Origin: JAFGED01 sp964551295
GTDB taxonomy: Bacteria > Chloroflexota > Anaerolineae > B4-G1
Assembly (NCBI GenBank): GCA_964551295.1
Contig: CAZKDJ010000036.1
Coordinates: 1 to 27,825 of the forward strand
DNA length: 27,825 nt
Reading direction: 5' to 3'
The stretch's first letter is position 1. Every line of letters starts with the position of its first letter. A program made the translations under genes and the position numbers. The notes below the pieces were generated by a model that ran no database searches, was not told the DNA's origin, and saw only the letters and a list, made by a program, of their open reading frames with translations. Positions 23,761 to 27,825 of the stretch are shown here, in pieces.

Positions 23761-24186
23761 TCAGCGATCTTTGGGATAGGGGTAGGGCTTGCTGTGTTCG
23801 TTGGGATACTCGACCTCTGGTTCAAGCAAGAACTGGTATGTTTCATCTTCACTGAAGAACCGTGATAGCTCCTGCTGGAGAATCTGCATAACCTCCGGAT
23901 TGCCTGTTTGGATAAGATGCTTGAGATGTTTGAGTGCATTTCTACGTTGTTCTCGATCAAGAAGTACGGCCTCAATTTGCTCTGCTTCTTCGAGATATTC
24001 TTCATCCAGAGTGGGGATGTCACTAAGCACGCCAAATGCCATTCTCTTAGCGCCAAGGTGATCGTGCGCGTATATACCTACCTGCATAACGATATCGCTG
24101 ACCACCCGCGCCTTGATGCTGTTTATCTCAACGCTGATTGCCTGAATCAAGGCGTCGATCAGCTCTACTGCTGTTTCGGTTTTCAT
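23761..24186 (-). CDS. Small partner protein of the AbiEii-like gene, unknown family
   Basis: A 141-residue, acidic, largely helical protein that I do not recognise. It begins MKTETAVELIDALIQAISVE, has a central acidic helix (EEYLEEAEQIEAVLLD) and ends with a Pro/Tyr-rich tail (YPNEHSKPYPYPKDR). There is no signal peptide, membrane helix or clear helix-turn-helix. ATG 24186 has SD AGGAGG six bases upstream and starts 14 bases after the nucleotidyltransferase stop, so the two form an operon. By position it may be an antitoxin or an effector partner, but it does not look like the winged-helix AbiEi antitoxin. Its G+C content is lower than that of nrdJ. Confidence 0.75.
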   Translation of the reverse strand: MKTETAVELIDALIQAISVEINSIKARVVSDIVMQVGIYAHDHLGAKRMAFGVLSDIPTLDEEYLEEAEQIEAVLLDREQRRNALKHLKHLIQTGNPEVMQILQQELSRFFSEDETYQFLLEPEVEYPNEHSKPYPYPKDR

Positions 24187-24200
24187 TCTATCCTCCTGTA

Positions 24201-25550
24201 TCAACCTACTACGAGAATTCCTACTCGGCCCACACAGCGGTTCCCATAAGAACCCTTATGAGGGTTCAGACTTGTGCTAAATCGCTTGCGGCGGAAACGC
24301 TTTCCACAAATCGGACATTCAATCACGTAAGTCACGCCTGAGCCAAGACCAGGGAATATCTTGCCCCGTCTGCTTGAGAAGTACTTCTCCTTGCTGTACT
24401 CACCTGCCCTTGACAACTCTACCTCAAATTGAGGTTCAAACTCGACGTCAGTGTTCGAGATACTCTGGATCTTCGGATGCACAAAATTCTTTCTCCCTGG
24501 CCCTGATCTGCCTCCCGTTCGGTCATATACGTGGAGATACTCTCGCGATACTCCATCCCGCCTGGTTTTGTACGTTAGGGAATATGGCTCTACCTCCCTC
24601 TCCACTCCATCGTAGGCGATTCTTAAGAGCGTCATTGTGTGTCCCGCTTCCATGATGGGATTGCGGAGGTCGGGAGGGAAAAACGCGAGTCTTCCACGCA
24701 TAATCGGAAGCGAGCCGAACATCGAACTGACTGTTGCCTTGAACCTGGTCAAGGCGCTGTCGAAGTTAATAGCTCCGTCCTTGGGAGAAACCAAATACTC
24801 CTGCCATAGTGAACGGATGATCTGAAAGGGAAGGCTTAGAAGTAGCTCTTCAACGATCCTAGGTCCTGCCCAGAAAATCGTCATCTTAAGGAATGTGTTG
24901 ACGATTTCCTTCTGATTGACATTCAACGTGGGATTGATGAAAGTCGGACACACAAAGTCATATAGGTCCGCAGAATGCCTTCTTTGGAGCAGGCACTTGA
25001 GTTTACCGGCCAGCACTTCTTCGAGTTTGAGACATCTGACAGGAGCACTACACAGTGATCTATCTGAATATGGGTGGATCAAGTCGCGTGTTTGAACTGG
25101 TAAGAAAATCTTATCGAACTGCGTTACGTCCAATCTGATCTTAATCACAATGTGATCTGCTTGGCCGAAGAAGTCTTTGAAGTATAGTCGTGCTTCGTGG
25201 ACTTGTTTTGAACTGTCAATGTTTCTCTTTCTGGCAACACGAGTGCGTTCCTTCACAAAGTGAACTCCAGAATGTTGTTCTACGAAGTCACACACACGGT
25301 TCAACTCGGAAGCGATGTACTCCTCGGACAGTGCACCAGCAGTGGTGAAGTCTAGGTCTAGCGAATAGCGTGCTGAATCGAGGTAAGCTTTGCGAAGGCA
25401 ATTTCCACCCTTCAGAACTAAATGGTTCCTCAGATCGCTGACTGTGTAGATGCCTGTAAGCACCCAGCCAAATACATAATCACGCTGGACGTGGGATGTG
25501 TGGACTCCCAGCTCATCGGACTTGTTTACTATCTCGTCTCTGTTGATCAT
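24201..25550 (-). CDS. AbiEii-type nucleotidyltransferase fused to WYL-like domain and C2HC zinc finger
   Basis: A 449-residue protein. Residues 1-200 are a nucleotidyltransferase of the AbiEii/AbiGii toxin family: HLVLKGGNCLRKAY (43-56), then RYSLDLDF with D65 and D67, a third acidic residue near D141, and KLEEVLAGKLKCLLQRR plus ADLYDF (175-199). Residues about 305-375 look like a WYL-type ligand-binding domain (RIAYDGVEREVEPYSL, then YLHVYDRTGG and FVHPKIQSI). Residues 410-440 form a C2HC zinc finger (C412, C415, H431, C439). The family NTases transfer nucleotides to tRNA or other acceptors and stop growth. The ATG at 25550 lacks an SD. The gene is A+T-richer than its neighbours and inserted behind nrdR. 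Confidence 0.82.
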   Translation of the reverse strand: MINRDEIVNKSDELGVHTSHVQRDYVFGWVLTGIYTVSDLRNHLVLKGGNCLRKAYLDSARYSLDLDFTTAGALSEEYIASELNRVCDFVEQHSGVHFVKERTRVARKRNIDSSKQVHEARLYFKDFFGQADHIVIKIRLDVTQFDKIFLPVQTRDLIHPYSDRSLCSAPVRCLKLEEVLAGKLKCLLQRRHSADLYDFVCPTFINPTLNVNQKEIVNTFLKMTIFWAGPRIVEELLLSLPFQIIRSLWQEYLVSPKDGAINFDSALTRFKATVSSMFGSLPIMRGRLAFFPPDLRNPIMEAGHTMTLLRIAYDGVEREVEPYSLTYKTRRDGVSREYLHVYDRTGGRSGPGRKNFVHPKIQSISNTDVEFEPQFEVELSRAGEYSKEKYFSSRRGKIFPGLGSGVTYVIECPICGKRFRRKRFSTSLNPHKGSYGNRCVGRVGILVVG

Positions 25551-25651
25551 CAGTGTTCAACTTCAGGCTCAAAGCGGGCTAACATGAAATTGGGCCGCTG
25601 CCTCGCCTACGCGTCTCCCAACGCACCGGCAGACACCCAGCTCTGCGGTCT

Positions 25652-26107
25652 CTACCCTCTCTCCCCCAGCAGCCGGTCGATCTCCTCTCGCACCGCCTCC
25701 AAGTCCTCCAGCCCCAGGTAGACGATGGCGTAGCGGATGTAGGAGACCGGGTCCAACGCCTTCAACTCCTCGATCACGAAATCGCCGATCACGCGGCTGG
25801 GGATCTCGGTCTTGCCCATCTGGCGTATCCTGTTCTCGACCCGATCCGCCAGCCGTTCCAAATCGTCTGCCGAGACGGGCCGGCGCGCGCACGAGATGCG
25901 CAGGCCAGAGAGCAGCTTCTGCCGGTCGAACTCCTCCCGCTGGCTCCCGCCACGCTTGATCACCAGCGGCGTGGTCAGGATCGCCCGCTCCACCGTGCTG
26001 AAACGCTTTCCGCAGTCCTTGCACTCGCGCCGGCGGCGGATACCGCGCGCGTCGTGGGTCGTATCGATGACGCGGGTCTGGTCGCTGTCACAATAGGGAC
26101 ACTTCAT
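25652..26107 (-). CDS. nrdR: Transcriptional repressor NrdR
   Basis: A 151-residue NrdR, the zinc-finger/ATP-cone repressor of ribonucleotide reductase genes, which senses dATP versus ATP. The zinc ribbon uses C3, C6, C29 and C32 (MKCPYCDSD ... RECKDCGKRFST). The ATP-cone begins at TTPLVIKRGGSQREEFDRQK and runs to about residue 135 (DPVSYIRYAIVYLGL). Start ATG 26107 gives the canonical MKCPYC N-terminus; the frame is open upstream but unlike the family. A promoter stands about 90 bases upstream. nrdJ is its likely target, 2.2 kb downstream on the same strand, with a two-gene cassette in between. Confidence 0.96.
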   Translation of the reverse strand: MKCPYCDSDQTRVIDTTHDARGIRRRRECKDCGKRFSTVERAILTTPLVIKRGGSQREEFDRQKLLSGLRISCARRPVSADDLERLADRVENRIRQMGKTEIPSRVIGDFVIEELKALDPVSYIRYAIVYLGLEDLEAVREEIDRLLGERG

Positions 26108-26198
26108 TGATCCACCCCCGAGCAGAGACAAATAACACCAGATGTAGGGGTGCGGAGAAATAAAAACCCCATATCTGGCGGTTTCCCGTGTAGTGCAA

Positions 26199-26227
26199 AT
26201 TATACCACACAGCCGAACGCGACACAA
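26199..26227 (-). promoter_or_regulatory. Promoter of nrdR
   Basis: Minus strand: -35 TTGTGT (26227-26222), exactly 17-base spacer, -10 TATAAT (26204-26199). The -10 lies between GTGTGG and CTACAC half-sites, which could be an operator. The rest of 26108-26382 holds only G/C-run repeats and a palindrome. Confidence 0.7.
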
Positions 26228-26327
26228 GCCCGTTTGCGCCCGTAAGCTTAAAAATCTAGCTCTAAAGGTCTCTTCCCCCCACCTACCCTCCCCCACCACA
26301 GGGGGAGGGACCGGCTGCTCCACCATG

Positions 26328-26360
26328 GCCAAAGGGGCGCGACCAGCGCGCCCCTTTGGC
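26328..26360 (-). terminator. Palindrome after the CNB histidine kinase gene
   Basis: A perfect 13-bp stem GCCAAAGGGGCGC (26328-26340) with its complement (26348-26360), seven-base loop. It lies 22 bases past the kinase stop on the minus strand. No clear U-tract follows, so it may be a terminator or 3'-end stabiliser. A weaker pair of G/C runs (CCCTCCCC/GGGGAGGG, about 26285-26309) follows it. Confidence 0.5.
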
Positions 26361-26382
26361 ACAACCAGACAGCTAGATAGTC

Positions 26383-27531
26383 TTACTCGCTCGCAGCCCG
26401 GGGGATGGTGAACGCAAAGCGGCTCCCCTTCCCCCCGGGACCATCCTCGACCCAGATGCGCCCGCCGTGGGCCTCTACGGCCATGCGACAGAACGCCAGC
26501 CCCAACCCGGACCCGCGCCGGGTTTGGACCTGTCCCCGCACCTGGGTGAACTTTTCAAAGATGCGCTCCCTTTCCCCCTCGGGGATACCGGGGCCGGTGT
26601 CCACCACGTCAACCCGTACGACTTTGGCCTCGGGGTGTGCCTCCACCCACACACGCCCTGCGGAAGGAGTGAACTTGAGCGCATTATCCAAAAGATTGAT
26701 CAAAACCCGCTGCAGGATATCCCCGTCGGCAAAAACGTCCGGCAGCCCCGAGGACGGGCGCGCCTCCAATGTCACTCCCTTTGCCTCCGCCAGACGGTAT
26801 TCCTCCGCGATCGCCCCTTCGATCAGAGATCCCACGTCAAGGGGTTGGCGCTGAAGCTCCAAAGATCCCTCCTCCAGGCGAGCGATGTCCAGCAACGTAT
26901 CCACCAGGCGGCCCATTCGCTGCATCGCCCGCTCCATCGCGTCCATCACGATGCCCACGTACTCCCGCTCGGGCTCAGGAATCGCTACCTCCGCCAGCAG
27001 TTGCAGACCGTTAGCGATCACGGTCAGAGGATTGCGAAGATCGTGGACGATCATATCGGCCAACTCTTCCCGGAGGCGCAGCAACTCCTCCAACTGCGCC
27101 TTCTCGGAGGTCAGCGCCTCGACCCGGCCCTCGGCGCGGCGGTACGAGCGGCCGAGGCTGATGCACACGGCATCTGCGCCAGTGAGGTGCCTCCCCACCT
27201 GCCAGACGACGGTCGCCGCCAAATCGGGGGACTCTATCAGCGCGCGGTGGAAATCGGCCTCGGGCACGTGAATGACCACCGACTCCTCCTCGGCCTTCAC
27301 CGTGGCCGTGCGTGCCCACCCGATGGTCGATCCCAACTCGCCCACCAACCGTCCCGGCGAAACCTCCGACAGGAGGTAGGTCTTGCCCTGCTCTTCCTTG
27401 TAGGCCCCCAGCTTTCCAGACTGGAGATAGTACACCCCGTCGCTGGCCGCTCCCTGACGGATCAGCACGTCGCCGGGAGAGAGACGTTTCTCCCTGCCAT
27501 ACTTGCGCAGGACCTCGTCAAGATCCACCAT
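26383..27531 (-). CDS. Histidine kinase with cyclic-nucleotide-binding-type sensor domain
   Basis: A 382-residue soluble sensor kinase. Residues 5-120 are a CRP/cNMP-binding beta-barrel (SPGDVLIRQGA, YYLQSGKLGAY, and the phosphate-cassette-like VGELGSTIGWARTATVKA). A coiled segment (about 130-158) leads to HisKA with H163 in IVHDLRNPLTVI. The HATPase domain has NLLDNALKFTP, VDTGPGIP and GSGLGLAFCRM. It has no membrane helix, so it should sense a cytoplasmic ligand. ATG 27531 places the CNB domain at the N-terminus; an in-frame upstream start at 27603 adds 24 non-homologous residues. It follows ftsZ by 99 bases, and no response regulator is nearby. Confidence 0.88.
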   Translation of the reverse strand: MVDLDEVLRKYGREKRLSPGDVLIRQGAASDGVYYLQSGKLGAYKEEQGKTYLLSEVSPGRLVGELGSTIGWARTATVKAEEESVVIHVPEADFHRALIESPDLAATVVWQVGRHLTGADAVCISLGRSYRRAEGRVEALTSEKAQLEELLRLREELADMIVHDLRNPLTVIANGLQLLAEVAIPEPEREYVGIVMDAMERAMQRMGRLVDTLLDIARLEEGSLELQRQPLDVGSLIEGAIAEEYRLAEAKGVTLEARPSSGLPDVFADGDILQRVLINLLDNALKFTPSAGRVWVEAHPEAKVVRVDVVDTGPGIPEGERERIFEKFTQVRGQVQTRRGSGLGLAFCRMAVEAHGGRIWVEDGPGGKGSRFAFTIPRAASE

Positions 27532-27630
27532 CTTGTCACCGCCCCATAAAGCTCCCTCGGTCGCTCCACGAACGGCAGCGCGGCACGCGGGAAGCATTCC
27601 CAAACGTCGATTCAGGACACTCGTAACCGT

Positions 27631-27825
27631 CTAGCTGCGACGGCGCAAGAACGCGGGAATCTCTAGATCGTCCTTATCAAAGGCGGGCATGGGGAACTCG
27701 ACCGGCTCGCTGCTGGGCGCGGCTTGCGCCGTGCTGGCCGCACGCGACATGCGGGAGCGCGGTTCGGCGTTGTCAAAGCCCGTCGCCACGACGGTGATGC
27801 GCACCTCGTCGCCCATCTTTTCATC
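27631..27825 (-). CDS. ftsZ: Cell division protein FtsZ, C-terminal end (partial)
   Basis: The last 64 codons of FtsZ, continuing past the window edge. MGDEVRITVVATGFDNAE is the final beta-strand of the FtsZ C-terminal domain. It is followed by a variable linker rich in Ala, Ser and Pro and the conserved tail DLEIPAFLRRRS, which binds FtsA/ZipA/SepF-type partners. The linker is short, about 30 residues. The stop is TAG at 27631-27633. FtsZ forms the cytokinetic ring. The gene upstream, probably ftsA or ftsQ, is outside the window. Confidence 0.95.
   Translation of the reverse strand, partial: DEKMGDEVRITVVATGFDNAEPRSRMSRAASTAQAAPSSEPVEFPMPAFDKDDLEIPAFLRRRS

Noticed and set aside
1..27825. 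tRNA or rRNA genes and CRISPR arrays
   Set aside because: I found no T-loop-like sequence with a matching acceptor stem, no rRNA segments and no regularly spaced direct repeats.

Overview
The window looks like chromosomal DNA of a member of the Chloroflexota, probably Anaerolineae-like. The evidence is: moderately high G+C, a class II (cobalamin-dependent) ribonucleotide reductase with an NrdR repressor gene nearby, a secreted beta-helix protein ending in the YLPLVLK-type tail common in this phylum, multi-GAF sensor kinases, GTGCTATAAT-type promoters and several palindromic repeats. This placement rests on gene content and motifs, not on a phylogeny.

Layout. 1-3549 (+): a tandem glycine riboswitch, with its first aptamer cut by the window edge, leads a three-gene serine-biosynthesis operon: class V aminotransferase, serA and a DUF1015 gene, closed by a strong terminator. 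3733-8766 (-): a run of six genes, transcribed as two paralogous ConA-like envelope proteins, mtaB, a HIT protein, a small helical protein and a HEAT-repeat protein. A MITE-like palindrome lies just before mtaB and a second palindrome lies inside mtaB in frame. 8941-9609 (+): a TPR protein from a divergent promoter. 9686-13702 (-): a very large orphan sensor histidine kinase with membrane helices, four GAF domains, HisKA and HATPase. 13863-16278 (+): the remnant of an ABC-transporter ATPase, a secreted beta-helix protein and a nitroreductase. 16329-18514 (-): an extended SDR oxidoreductase and an alpha-oxoamine synthase in one operon. 18515-19191: non-coding, rich in inverted repeats. 19192-26107 (-): nrdR, then a low-G+C two-gene cassette (AbiEii-type nucleotidyltransferase fused to a WYL-like domain and a zinc finger, plus a small partner), then nrdJ interrupted by a homing-endonuclease intein, then a possibly frameshifted small membrane protein gene. 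26383-27531 (-): a cyclic-nucleotide-binding-domain histidine kinase. 27631-27825 (-): the C-terminal end of ftsZ, running off the edge.

How it works together. The leader structure predicts that glycine switches the serine operon off: an antiterminator shares bases with aptamer stem P1 and competes with a terminator that also holds the Shine-Dalgarno sequence. NrdR presumably controls nrdJ, but a transferred-looking cassette now separates the two genes. The most likely uncharacterised system is that cassette. It has the toxin-like nucleotidyltransferase but no AbiEi-type gene upstream; instead it carries a C-terminal WYL-like plus C2HC module and an unknown downstream partner.
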